Assembly: GCA_012719125.1 (NCBI GenBank)
Contig: JAAYAY010000324.1
Span: 1-64,000 of the forward strand
From: Planctomycetaceae bacterium
GTDB taxonomy: Bacteria; Planctomycetota; Planctomycetia; Pirellulales; Thermoguttaceae
DNA length: 64,000 bases
Reading direction: 5' to 3'
Shown here: piece after piece, positions 45,131 through 53,121 of the stretch
Numbering within the stretch: position 1 is the first letter of the stretch
Layout of the letters: the number at the start of each line of letters is the position of its first letter
Notes under the pieces: model-generated
Database searches by the model: none
What the model was told of the DNA's origin: nothing
Seen by the model: the letters and a program-made list of their open reading frames with translations, nothing else
Program-made: the position numbers and the translations under genes

Positions 45131-45310
45131 TCAGCCTGCGGGCCTGTAGTAGGTATTTGAGTCGATTTCGGAAGGTGATCCGCCGACTACGTCGCTGGTT
45201 CTGATACTTCGCCTTCGGTGGACGTCTTCTGGTAAGCTCTTCGGCTCTGAGTACCGGTTATGCCGGTGCCCCGATATGAGCGTCTTGGGGGGCTGGTGTT
45301 TGCCACTCAT
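45131..45310 (-). CDS. Candidate small basic protein (59 aa)
   Basis: ATG 45310 is preceded by CAGGAGGGCGGGTC, an unusually strong Shine-Dalgarno at good spacing. The product is 59 aa, basic, with HRRRSIRTSD and PEDV, and no membrane helix. It ends 63 bp before the DUF1152 start, on the same strand, so the two could be cotranscribed. No family is recognised. The alternative is chance pairing of a Shine-Dalgarno with an open frame. Confidence 0.4.
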   Translation of the reverse strand: MSGKHQPPKTLISGHRHNRYSEPKSLPEDVHRRRSIRTSDVVGGSPSEIDSNTYYRPAG

Positions 45311-45479
45311 GACCCGCCCTCCTGTGTGCCATGGGCCCGATAGGCAATAAGGCAACTTCCTGCTAGAATGCGACTTGTGAAGAATGTCTGTCTGCCGGTC
45401 AGGGCACAAATCTGCTGCCTACAAGGTGATAGGCAGAAACTACCCATACGCGAGTTCCCTTGCCAATCCGTTCGGATGA

Positions 45480-46019
45480 ATGAATATCGTCATCCACAAC
45501 TATCTGTCGGGCAGTTTCCTGCTTGAGCGTGAACCTGGTGTCTGGGATGCGATCGTCATTCTTGACTCTGGGATATCGCACACGGATTTCGTCGCACAAC
45601 ATGCGCGGCGGCACCTCTACTTGCGATTCGATGACGTTGACTCCGACATTCCCGGTAAACGGACACCGACAGCCCACGATATTCAATCAGCACTTGATTT
45701 CGCAACACAGTCGCAGAACCTGATGGTTTGTTGCCGTGCCGGTCAATCACGCAGCGCTGCAACCGCTTTCTTGGTATGCCATGAACGGATTGGTGTCGCA
45801 GCGGCACGCCAACTCCTGAATCCCAGACGCCATATTCCCAACTCGCTGGTCATTGATCTTGGCGCACGGCTCATCGACAACCTCCTTGTTCTTCAGACAT
45901 TTGCCGAATGGCAGGCCGAAAATAAGCACATTAGGCTGTCGAATCACCTGGACGACATAGAACGCGACTTCGACGAATTGGAACGCCAAGGTGCTCGCAA
46001 TCGCATCGTCGAAGCGTAG
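45480..46019 (+). CDS. Tyrosine-phosphatase-like protein (CX5R)
   Basis: A 179-aa protein with C85-R91 in VCCRAGQSRSAAT, the catalytic P-loop C-x5-R of protein tyrosine phosphatases, and Asp residues upstream (DDVDSD) that could act as the general acid. The opening MNIVIHNYLSGSF and the helical C-terminus resemble predicted small dual-specificity phosphatases. The Shine-Dalgarno is weak. The coding sequence is somewhat AT-richer than its neighbours and may be transferred, but this has not been measured. Its substrate is unknown. Confidence 0.78.
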   Translation: MNIVIHNYLSGSFLLEREPGVWDAIVILDSGISHTDFVAQHARRHLYLRFDDVDSDIPGKRTPTAHDIQSALDFATQSQNLMVCCRAGQSRSAATAFLVCHERIGVAAARQLLNPRRHIPNSLVIDLGARLIDNLLVLQTFAEWQAENKHIRLSNHLDDIERDFDELERQGARNRIVEA

Positions 46020-46164
46020 CGCCGGCGATATGCCGGATGTCGTCACTTCGATTGCGAGTGCTCAATGGGGCGGCATCTGTTGGAGTGGCTGACATATTTG
46101 ATGTGCTGCAGCAAAGTGATTCCCATTCAAGGCTATTCCGGTGTCCTGCCAAAGGGAGCATCCC

Positions 46165-46626
46165 ATGGAGCCACTGCTACTGGCGAAAGCGTTCAAGTAC
46201 TTGGGTTTTGAAGCGGCCAAGGGGGCCATCGTCCACGGCGCCGTTTACGTCGATCAGGAAGGCATCTACCTGTTTCACGAGAAGCATACGTGGGAGTCGG
46301 CCAATACGGCCGCGGCGACTTTTGGGCTGATCGGGGCCCTGATCCACCATCTCTGCACGAAGAACAAGACGGTTGACTATCCGTTCGACACGACAGAGGT
46401 CGGCAGTCTGCCTCGGGAGTTGTTCGACCGGTTCAATCTGAGAAAGATGAAGGACAGTGCCTTGCTGTCCATCGTTCCCAGGGCCAGCGTGGGTGAGCTG
46501 AAGAAGACGTTGACGGGCGGGGCAACCATTACGGTCGGCTCGATTCAAATCGTGCCCATCGCTCCAAAAGGCAAAGTCTGGAAGCAACTGCCGGAGATGG
46601 GCTACGGCAGCAACGATGGGTTCTGA
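46165..46626 (+). CDS. Conserved small protein of unknown function
   Basis: A 153-aa protein. ATG 46165 follows GGGAG. It has an amphipathic N-terminus (PLLLAKAFKYLGFEAAKGA), a possible short hydrophobic segment (AAATFGLIGALIHHL, about 48-62), and a charged C-terminal half (LPRELFDRFNLRKMKD). No catalytic motif is seen. It converges on the TlpA-like gene with a single base between the stops. Confidence 0.6.
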   Translation: MEPLLLAKAFKYLGFEAAKGAIVHGAVYVDQEGIYLFHEKHTWESANTAAATFGLIGALIHHLCTKNKTVDYPFDTTEVGSLPRELFDRFNLRKMKDSALLSIVPRASVGELKKTLTGGATITVGSIQIVPIAPKGKVWKQLPEMGYGSNDGF

Positions 46627-46627
46627 T

Positions 46628-47872
46628 TCATTTCGGCTCGTCCGATTTCTCGGTTGCCGGCTCCTTGGCGGCCGGCGCCGAGGGCGGATCGGGTTCGCCG
46701 AGGAGTTCCGCCAGCCTCTCACCGAGTTCCGGCCCGCGGATATTCATGCCGATCACCTTGCCGTCTTTGCCGACCAGCATCACCGTGGGATAGGCGGCCA
46801 CGCCGTAGCGAGTGGCCATCATTTCTCGGCCGTTTTTCTTCAATTCCTCGTCGTAGACGATGGTCCAGGGGAGCGGATTGTTCTTCAGGTACGAAACGAG
46901 CGCGCCCCGACTCTGATCTACGTTGATCCCCACCACGTCAAAACCAAGCTGGTGGTACTTCTCGTAGTTTTCCAGAATGTTGCCCATCTCTTCGATGCAG
47001 GGACCGCACCAGGTGGCCCAGAAATCAACCAACACCACCTTTCCGCGGTATTGATCCCACTTGAGCTCTTCCCCTTCGAGCGTCAATCCCTCCAACGGCA
47101 TCTCGTTGCCCGGGAGATGCAGACGCCGCGCCGCTCCGATCATCATGGCTGCCAGTTCAGCAACCTGCTCGTCCTTCTGTCCGGCAAATGCCTTGCCGTA
47201 GCGCTCGTAATACTTGGCCGCTTCTTCGGGAGTGAGGACACGTTCCAGCGTGTTGATGAACTGCATCGCCAAGCCGGCATCCTCCGCCGGCGGAGGAGAC
47301 TGCTCCAGGAACTTGGCGAAGTCTTCCATGAACGCGAGGATTTCTTCCCTCTTGGCCGATCTCAGCTTCTGGAACCGGCGGATGAATTCGTCGACCTTCA
47401 CGAGCCGGACCAGGGAACCGTAGCCGGCCGCTTCGAGTTCGGCAGGCATGGCCGCTCGCTTCGTCTTCGCCGCAGCGACTTCCGCCTGATCCAGCAGGCC
47501 CAGGCCGGCGAGCTTGTACTGAACTGCTTCGCTTGCTTGTCCCTCCGGCGGCTTGGCGGCCAGAATCCGGTCGCTTGCCGCAACGACCGTGTTGCCGATC
47601 TTGGCTACGAACGCCCGCATGGACTCCGGATCGCGAGCGGGCGGTTCTTCCTGGGCCAGCCCCTCGAGAAACGCAAACAGTTCGCTCGGCGTCCCTTCCG
47701 GGATGGGAAACATCTCGGGTTTGGGTTCGGGCTTGGGGGCTGCAGCGGCCTTCACCTCCTCTGCCGGGGGCTCCTTGGCGACACTCCCGTTCGAACAGCC
47801 GACACAGAACACCGTCAGACCGAGCAACGCCACAGCGATAAGACGACGCAGACCACGTTCGTTCACTCTCAC
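46628..47872 (-). CDS. TlpA-like thioredoxin-fold lipoprotein
   Basis: A 414-aa exported thiol-disulfide protein. It begins with GTG at 47872 after GAGGAGACTG. A signal peptide ends in a lipobox (TVFCVGC), then a Pro/Ala/Glu-rich linker. The middle ~200 residues are helical. The C-terminal ~150 residues are a thioredoxin domain with WCGPC (W288-C292) in LVDFWATWCGPC and a cis-Pro region (AAYPTVMLVG). This is the usual TlpA/ResA reductase pattern, probably acting in the periplasm on disulfides. Confidence 0.9.
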   Translation of the reverse strand: MRVNERGLRRLIAVALLGLTVFCVGCSNGSVAKEPPAEEVKAAAAPKPEPKPEMFPIPEGTPSELFAFLEGLAQEEPPARDPESMRAFVAKIGNTVVAASDRILAAKPPEGQASEAVQYKLAGLGLLDQAEVAAAKTKRAAMPAELEAAGYGSLVRLVKVDEFIRRFQKLRSAKREEILAFMEDFAKFLEQSPPPAEDAGLAMQFINTLERVLTPEEAAKYYERYGKAFAGQKDEQVAELAAMMIGAARRLHLPGNEMPLEGLTLEGEELKWDQYRGKVVLVDFWATWCGPCIEEMGNILENYEKYHQLGFDVVGINVDQSRGALVSYLKNNPLPWTIVYDEELKKNGREMMATRYGVAAYPTVMLVGKDGKVIGMNIRGPELGERLAELLGEPDPPSAPAAKEPATEKSDEPK

Positions 47873-48273
47873 AAAACAGTCTCCTCAAACATCGGGAAGT
47901 GGAGGCCTCAACCGGCTCGTACCACGCTAGCGGATCGACTCGGGCGGTACAACCTCAAGTGGCACGTGCGCCGCCGCCCAGGGACAAGTCCCCACCTGCC
48001 ATGAGCAACTCCTGACGCGAACTGACGTCCAAGCGCCAGCAGACAGCCGGCTCAGGATCGTCGAATCAAGGACTGTCATATAGTCGCCTTTCGCTTCGCG
48101 AAAGCAGCGACACTTTCGCGGAGCGAAAGACGACAGTGCTCTCCTCGGCAAGCCTTAGGGGATTGTCGCGTCCTTCTCGATCCCGGCAAGCCTGTTCTCT
48201 TGTCTAACGAGCCGCTTACCGCCGAGTGAGTGGTGTCGGACACCTCGTCAGGATGGGCGACGCAGGCGACGCG
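47873..48273. other. Intergenic region with palindrome
   Basis: About 400 bases between two minus-strand genes. It contains the hairpin at 48083-48134 and GGTGTCGGACACC near 48228. No supported gene is present. Confidence 0.6.
48083..48134. repeat. 22-bp palindrome 'ctttcgc'
   Basis: Arms 48083-48104 and 48113-48134 pair over 22 bases with two mismatches around an 8-base loop; the core is CTTTCGC(T/C)(T/C)CGCGAAAG. The loop is CAGCGACA. It may be a dispersed intergenic element. Confidence 0.8.
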
Positions 48274-49116
48274 TCATTTCGCGTGGAACGCGGTAATGAT
48301 ATCCCAAGCTTCCTGGGCGGTTTCTGCGAAACTGATCAGGTTAAGATCACGATCGTCGATCGTTCCTTCGTCGGCCAGATGCTGGAAGTTGATCACATTC
48401 TGCCAGAACTCGCGGCCGAACATGATCACGGGCACGTCCTGCATGCGGCCCGTCTGTCTCAGGGTCAAGGTGTCGAACAGTTCGTCGAGCGTGCCGAAAC
48501 CGCCGGGAAACACGACCAACCCTTTGGCACGAAGCAGAAAATGCAGCTTGCGGATGGCGAAGTAGTGGAACTGGAAGCAGAGTTCCGGTGTGATGTAGGG
48601 ATTGGGGCGTTGCTCCATCGGCAACTTGATGTTGAGACCAATTGATTTGGCGCCCACGTCGTAGGCTCCGCGGTTCCCGGCCTCCATGATCCCCGGCCCG
48701 CCGCCGGTTACGATCACGTAGTCGCACTTGCCGTCCTTCTGGCAGGTGGTTGAGACAAGCCGTCCGAACTCGCGAGCCACGTCGTAGAAGTGGCTCTTGG
48801 CCAGCAGCCGCTCCGCCCTGGCAACATCCCGCCGGCGCTGCGGATCGTTGGGCTTGCCTGCCAACCGGGCCTTGGCCTCTTCGAGCCTCTTTTCGGCCGC
48901 CGCTCGTTCGACAATCCGCGTCCCGCCAAAAACCACGATGGTTGAGGCCACGTTCTGCTCTTCGAAGGCCATTTCCGGCTTGAGCAGTTCGAGTTCCATC
49001 CGGGCCGGCCGCAAACGGGGATCCGAAAGGAAATCGATATCCTTGTAGGCCAGCCGATAACTGGGGGACTGCAGGATCCGTTCGATGTTTCTTGCCGTCT
49101 CCTGGTCGTGACTCAT
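48274..49116 (-). CDS. LOG-family (Rossmann-fold lysine-decarboxylase-like) protein
   Basis: A 280-aa protein of the LOG/TIGR00730 family. ATG 49116 is chosen because AGGAG lies 9 bases before it. The nucleotide-binding site is TIVVFGGTR and VIVTGGGPGIMEAGNRGA, and the catalytic motif is FPGGFGTLDELF, the PGGxGTxxE signature of nucleoside-5'-monophosphate phosphoribohydrolases. The ~100-residue N-terminal helical extension (residues about 20-120) is longer than in minimal LOG proteins. It would release a base from a nucleotide; the bacterial role is uncertain. Confidence 0.88.
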   Translation of the reverse strand: MSHDQETARNIERILQSPSYRLAYKDIDFLSDPRLRPARMELELLKPEMAFEEQNVASTIVVFGGTRIVERAAAEKRLEEAKARLAGKPNDPQRRRDVARAERLLAKSHFYDVAREFGRLVSTTCQKDGKCDYVIVTGGGPGIMEAGNRGAYDVGAKSIGLNIKLPMEQRPNPYITPELCFQFHYFAIRKLHFLLRAKGLVVFPGGFGTLDELFDTLTLRQTGRMQDVPVIMFGREFWQNVINFQHLADEGTIDDRDLNLISFAETAQEAWDIITAFHAK

Positions 49117-49189
49117 CCGCACGCACTCCTGTGTCTGGTGATATCTCGTTCGAATCTGCGAATCCTGCCAACCCTTCTATCCGCCCACC

Positions 49190-50077
49190 TCAGCCCACTA
49201 TCGTGCCAAATATCGTCTCGGCCAGCCAACGCCAATGGACAATCCAGACTAGCGAGCCCAGACCCAGCCAGGCCACCGGCGGCACGCGACGCCACGGAGC
49301 ATGCAGCCGGCCCGCGATCCTCGATGCGAGGGCAAGCAGGATCGTGGTTCCGCCCACGGCGACCGCCGCCTGCCAGCCAAGCATGGCTCCTGCCAGTGCC
49401 GACGACCAAATCAGGTCGGGCTTCTGATCCCGTTCGAGCAGCCACCAGCCGATCAAGCCCATGACGGCTCCTGCCGAGAGTCCGGCCAGGGCGTCTACGA
49501 GCCCGGGGACGGGGCCGGTGGTGAGTATGCCGGCCGGCTGGGGATGCAGATGAGGCCAGACCAGCGATCCGACGACCGCCACGATCATGCCGGGCAGGAA
49601 GAGCCGTGGAGGCACCTGGTGGCCGTCATAGCGAATCAGGGAGGCAGCGAGTAGCGTGCAGAGCAGCAGCAGGTGCCAGCCCATGGTGCCCGCCAGTTGC
49701 CAGAGCGTGAGTTCGGGAAAGATGAACCCGTCGACGACGGGCAGCGGTCGTACCGGGAGATTTCCGCCCAGCGTTGCCCCTTCGGTAAACGCGATCAGCA
49801 AGAACAGGGCCGCGGTGACTGCCTCCACGAGCGGATAACGGAGCGGTATCCAGGTGCGACAGTCGCGGCAGCGACCGGCGAGCATGATCCATCCGAACAC
49901 GGGCACGTTGTCGTGCCAGCGGATCGGATGCCGGCACTGCGGGCAATGAGAACCCGGATAGCTGAGGCTCAGTCCTGCCGGAAGCCGATAAACCACCACG
50001 TTCAGGAAACTGCCTACCGCACCCCCCACGGCGGCCATCCAGAATGCGGCAATCCACATGAAGGCCGATTCGCTCAT
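49190..50077 (-). CDS. Prepilin peptidase (A24 family), atypical second motif
   Basis: A 295-aa membrane protein. ATG 50077 starts at MSESAFMWIAAFW. The N-terminal part has two Cys pairs (CPQC and CRDC), the zinc-ribbon of the methyltransferase domain. Seven or so hydrophobic segments follow. The first Asp motif is in LIRYDGHQVPP. The usual GxGD of the second is replaced by a QKPDLIW segment, with an Asp in place but no GG. It could process TadE-type or type IV prepilins. Its neighbours are LOG and a lipoprotein. Confidence 0.82.
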   Translation of the reverse strand: MSESAFMWIAAFWMAAVGGAVGSFLNVVVYRLPAGLSLSYPGSHCPQCRHPIRWHDNVPVFGWIMLAGRCRDCRTWIPLRYPLVEAVTAALFLLIAFTEGATLGGNLPVRPLPVVDGFIFPELTLWQLAGTMGWHLLLLCTLLAASLIRYDGHQVPPRLFLPGMIVAVVGSLVWPHLHPQPAGILTTGPVPGLVDALAGLSAGAVMGLIGWWLLERDQKPDLIWSSALAGAMLGWQAAVAVGGTTILLALASRIAGRLHAPWRRVPPVAWLGLGSLVWIVHWRWLAETIFGTIVG

Positions 50078-50100
50078 GCTGTGTCCGTCTGTTCTGTCGG

Positions 50101-51360
50101 CTACCAGGGACGATCGGGAGACCACACGGGGCGCTGCCGGGCGGGAGGTTCCGATTTCGGCGCCGGTTTCGGAACAGGTCGTACCTCCTGGCGGTCGACG
50201 TCCGGGGCCGGCTCTCGACGGCTTTGGAGTTTTGCCTCCTGTGCCGGCGGATCGGAACGAAGCGTCTCGCGAGGCGCCGAAACGGTCCGGAACGGTGATT
50301 TGGTTGTGCCAGGAGGAGCTTCCGACGTCCCCGCTTCACGATCGTCACCGGCCAGTTCGCGAGTCTGGGGAATGGCAGGAGACAGTTTCGGGGCCTCAAC
50401 AACCTGTTCGTAGGGGCGGACGCGGGGCGTATCCGTGGCGATCCATCGGCCCCGCCCGCCAAGCTCGACTTCCACGATCGAATCGGTTTGCAGGTTGCGG
50501 CCGTCGCTGGTCTTGTATCGGACGAAGAGTTGGAGCTGGTCGTGCCGCGGGGGATCGCCGGGCCAAGGCAGTTCCAGGTGCAGCCCGGGCAGGTCGCCAT
50601 CGCGGAACAGCTTGGCAACTTCCTCGGCCTCGAAATGCCACTGGGCATAGCGGGCCGTTTCGGCCGGTTCGGCGGGGTCGATGAGCACGACGGAAACCTC
50701 GGCGGCATCCGCCAGCATCTGGTTCGAGCTGTCCCAGGGTTCCACCACGATCACCAGCCCGTCGTCGCCCGGCTTGTCGTCCAGGTGGAGCGTGCCGATC
50801 ATCGAAGCCAGTTCGATCCGCTTGATCCGACTGCTGTCCAGAGCGACTTCTTCGGGGGGTACAACCTCGATCCGAGGATCCAGCAGAGCGGGTTCTTCGA
50901 GGCTTGCCGTGGAGACTGCCGTCCTCGACCGGCGCCGAGATCCCGAGTCGCCTGGACCAGGCAGTGGGCGGTCTGCGGGGAGGTCTGGACGCGATCCGGT
51001 ATCGGGGAGCAAGGAATCGGGGATCGCTCCGCCGGGCGTGGGCTCCGGGGGAAACTCGATGACCGGGGGACGGAACTCCCCCGGGTCGAAAGGCGGCGGG
51101 GCGTCTGATTTCGGGATCGCTCGTTTCGGACGACTTGACGCCGGTTCTTGGGCGTCGTTTTCTTCCGAGGCGGCGAGACGTTGCTTCAGATCGGAGTTCT
51201 CATCGGTGAGCGATTCCAGTTCGAACTCCATTTCCCAGAGGAGTCCGTTGAGTTGCGAGTTCTCGCGTTCGAGCGCGACCACCCGCCGTTCGCACAGGCC
51301 CCGACAGCCGCCGGCGCAGAGGCATGACAGGCAGAGGAAAAGCAACCAATGGGATTTCAT
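50101..51360 (-). CDS. Lipoprotein with coiled coil and Pro-rich regions
   Basis: A 419-aa protein with a lipobox (SCLCAGGC) after a short signal. Residues about 24-70 are a Leu/Glu coiled coil (RVVALERENSQLNGLLWEME). Then comes a Pro/Asp/Glu/Arg-rich stretch (FDPGEFRPPVIEFPPEPTP). The middle has a beta-rich region (VVPPEEVALDSSRIKRIELAS... and LHLELPWPG). It ends Pro/Arg-rich. No family is recognised. It is likely periplasmic, anchored to the outer or inner membrane. Confidence 0.75.
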   Translation of the reverse strand: MKSHWLLFLCLSCLCAGGCRGLCERRVVALERENSQLNGLLWEMEFELESLTDENSDLKQRLAASEENDAQEPASSRPKRAIPKSDAPPPFDPGEFRPPVIEFPPEPTPGGAIPDSLLPDTGSRPDLPADRPLPGPGDSGSRRRSRTAVSTASLEEPALLDPRIEVVPPEEVALDSSRIKRIELASMIGTLHLDDKPGDDGLVIVVEPWDSSNQMLADAAEVSVVLIDPAEPAETARYAQWHFEAEEVAKLFRDGDLPGLHLELPWPGDPPRHDQLQLFVRYKTSDGRNLQTDSIVEVELGGRGRWIATDTPRVRPYEQVVEAPKLSPAIPQTRELAGDDREAGTSEAPPGTTKSPFRTVSAPRETLRSDPPAQEAKLQSRREPAPDVDRQEVRPVPKPAPKSEPPARQRPVWSPDRPW

Positions 51361-51584
51361 TTTGCCCTCGCAGGCACAGAGCGGAGAACCGCGTCTACTC
51401 GCGATTCCCGCTCGCCCGGTTCTGCGGTGAAGCAGATGCCGGCGGCCTGAACCGCGAGCCCCCCTGAGAGCAAAACCGCGTCCGTGCGTCGATCAATCCT
51501 TGCTATGCGGATCGGCCGGGAGAACTCTCCGGGCGATCCTCGGCGACGACGCCATCCCTGCACCGTCGCATCCGCTTGTCTTCT

Positions 51585-52175
51585 CTACTCTTTGACAACC
51601 CGTTCGATCACTTCGTCGATGAGGCCGTAAGCGCAAGCCTCGTCGGCCGACATGAAGCGATCGCGATCGGTATCCTTCTCGATCTCGGCCAAGCTCCGAC
51701 CCGTGTGCTTGATGAGGATGCCGTTGAGTTTGTCCTTGATCTTTCTGAACTCCTTGGCATGGATCATGATGTCTTCGGCCGTTCCCTCCATCCCGGCCAT
51801 CGGCTGATGGATCATGATCCTCGAATTCGGCAGAGCCTTGCGTTTCCCCGGCGCTCCCGCGGTGAGCAGAACCGCTCCCATCGACGCGCACTGGCCGACA
51901 CAGTAGGTCGCCACGTCGCAGGTGATGAATTGCATGGTATCGTAGATCGCCAGACCCGCCGTGACCGCCCCGCCCGGAGAGTTGATGTAAAGATGGACGT
52001 CGGCTTTCGGATCCTCGGACTGCAGGAAGAGCAACTGGGCCACGATCGCGTTGGCCACTTCGTCGTTGACTCCCGTACCCAGGAACACGATGCGATCCTT
52101 CAACAGGCGACTGTAGATGTCCATCGCCCGTTCTTCGCGACCGCTTTTCTCGATGACGTATGGGATCAACGGCAT
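51585..52175 (-). CDS. clpP: ATP-dependent Clp protease proteolytic subunit (paralogue 1)
   Basis: A 196-aa serine protease subunit of the ClpP ring. The catalytic triad is S98 in GQCASMGA, H123 in IMIHQP and D172 in TDRDRFM. The '[20 protein letters not shown]' loop is conserved. ClpP14 works with an AAA partner (ClpX/ClpA), which is not in this window. It lies downstream of the second clpP and tig. The two clpP genes are 115 bp apart. Confidence 0.95.
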   Translation of the reverse strand: MPLIPYVIEKSGREERAMDIYSRLLKDRIVFLGTGVNDEVANAIVAQLLFLQSEDPKADVHLYINSPGGAVTAGLAIYDTMQFITCDVATYCVGQCASMGAVLLTAGAPGKRKALPNSRIMIHQPMAGMEGTAEDIMIHAKEFRKIKDKLNGILIKHTGRSLAEIEKDTDRDRFMSADEACAYGLIDEVIERVVKE

Positions 52176-52290
52176 GGATTTCTTCGCTCCCTATGGTTGA
52201 GATCACCCGATGGCCGGCCGGCTGGTTGGATCTGGAGGAGTGCGTTTCCGGATTGGAGCCGGAGACAGACGACCCTTCTTCGTTCGGCCT

Positions 52291-52926
52291 TCAATCGTCC
52301 TCGTCGTCGGCGTCCGCAGCAGACACCGTCTTGGTCAGCAGATCGTCGACGAGGCCGTATGCCTTGGCCTCTTCGGCGGTCATGTAGTAGTCGCGGTCCG
52401 TATCCTTGGCGATCACTTCCAGAGGTTTTCCCGTGTGTTGGGAAAGAATCTGGTTGAGCGTATCCCGCGTCTTCAGGATCTGCTCGGCCTGAATCTCGAT
52501 ATCGGAGACCTGCCCGCCGACGTTTCCGTAAGGCTGGTGAATCATGACCTTGGCATGGGGCAGAATGAAGCGTTTCCCTTTTGCCCCGCCGGCCAATAAC
52601 ACGGCGCCGCCGCTGGCCGCCTGGCCCACGCAATAGGTTGCCACAGGACAGGAGAGGATCTGCATCGTATCGTAGATCGCCAACGTAGCGTTCACGCTTC
52701 CGCCGGGCGAATTGATGTAGAAATGGATATCCTTGCGGCGATTCTCGCTCTGCAAGTACAGCAATTTCATCACCAGTTCGTTGGCGTTCTCGTCAACGAT
52801 CACACCCTGGAGAAAGATGATGCGATTCTCCAGCAGCAGATCGCCCAAGGTCATCTGACGCTGCCGCTGGTATTCTCGGTAACTTGCCATCGGGTCGACC
52901 GGCAGCGGATGAAAAAGACGGCTCAT
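52291..52926 (-). CDS. clpP: ATP-dependent Clp protease proteolytic subunit (paralogue 2)
   Basis: A 211-aa second ClpP. Triad S105 in GQAASGGA, H130 in VMIHQP, D179 in TDRDYYM. The N-terminus is about 13 residues longer than in paralogue 1 and the C-terminus is acidic (SAADADDEDD). GGAG stands about 6 bases before ATG 52926. Two ClpP isoforms are known in several phyla and may form mixed rings. It follows tig by about 195 bp. Confidence 0.95.
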   Translation of the reverse strand: MSRLFHPLPVDPMASYREYQRQRQMTLGDLLLENRIIFLQGVIVDENANELVMKLLYLQSENRRKDIHFYINSPGGSVNATLAIYDTMQILSCPVATYCVGQAASGGAVLLAGGAKGKRFILPHAKVMIHQPYGNVGGQVSDIEIQAEQILKTRDTLNQILSQHTGKPLEVIAKDTDRDYYMTAEEAKAYGLVDDLLTKTVSAADADDEDD

Positions 52927-53121
52927 GTCAGCTCCGACGTGATCTTGGGGATGTTTGTCTATCGGGAAGCGATTTCACATGGTTGGGCTAGAGACTTTAG
53001 CGCAAACGGCCAATTTGCACAAGAGCGCATCGGGCCGGGACGGGAAAAGAACGACCCGGCCGGGGCAACCGACCCGACTGCCTCAGATTTGGAGAGACTC
53101 GACCCCGCTAAGTGGGGGAAT

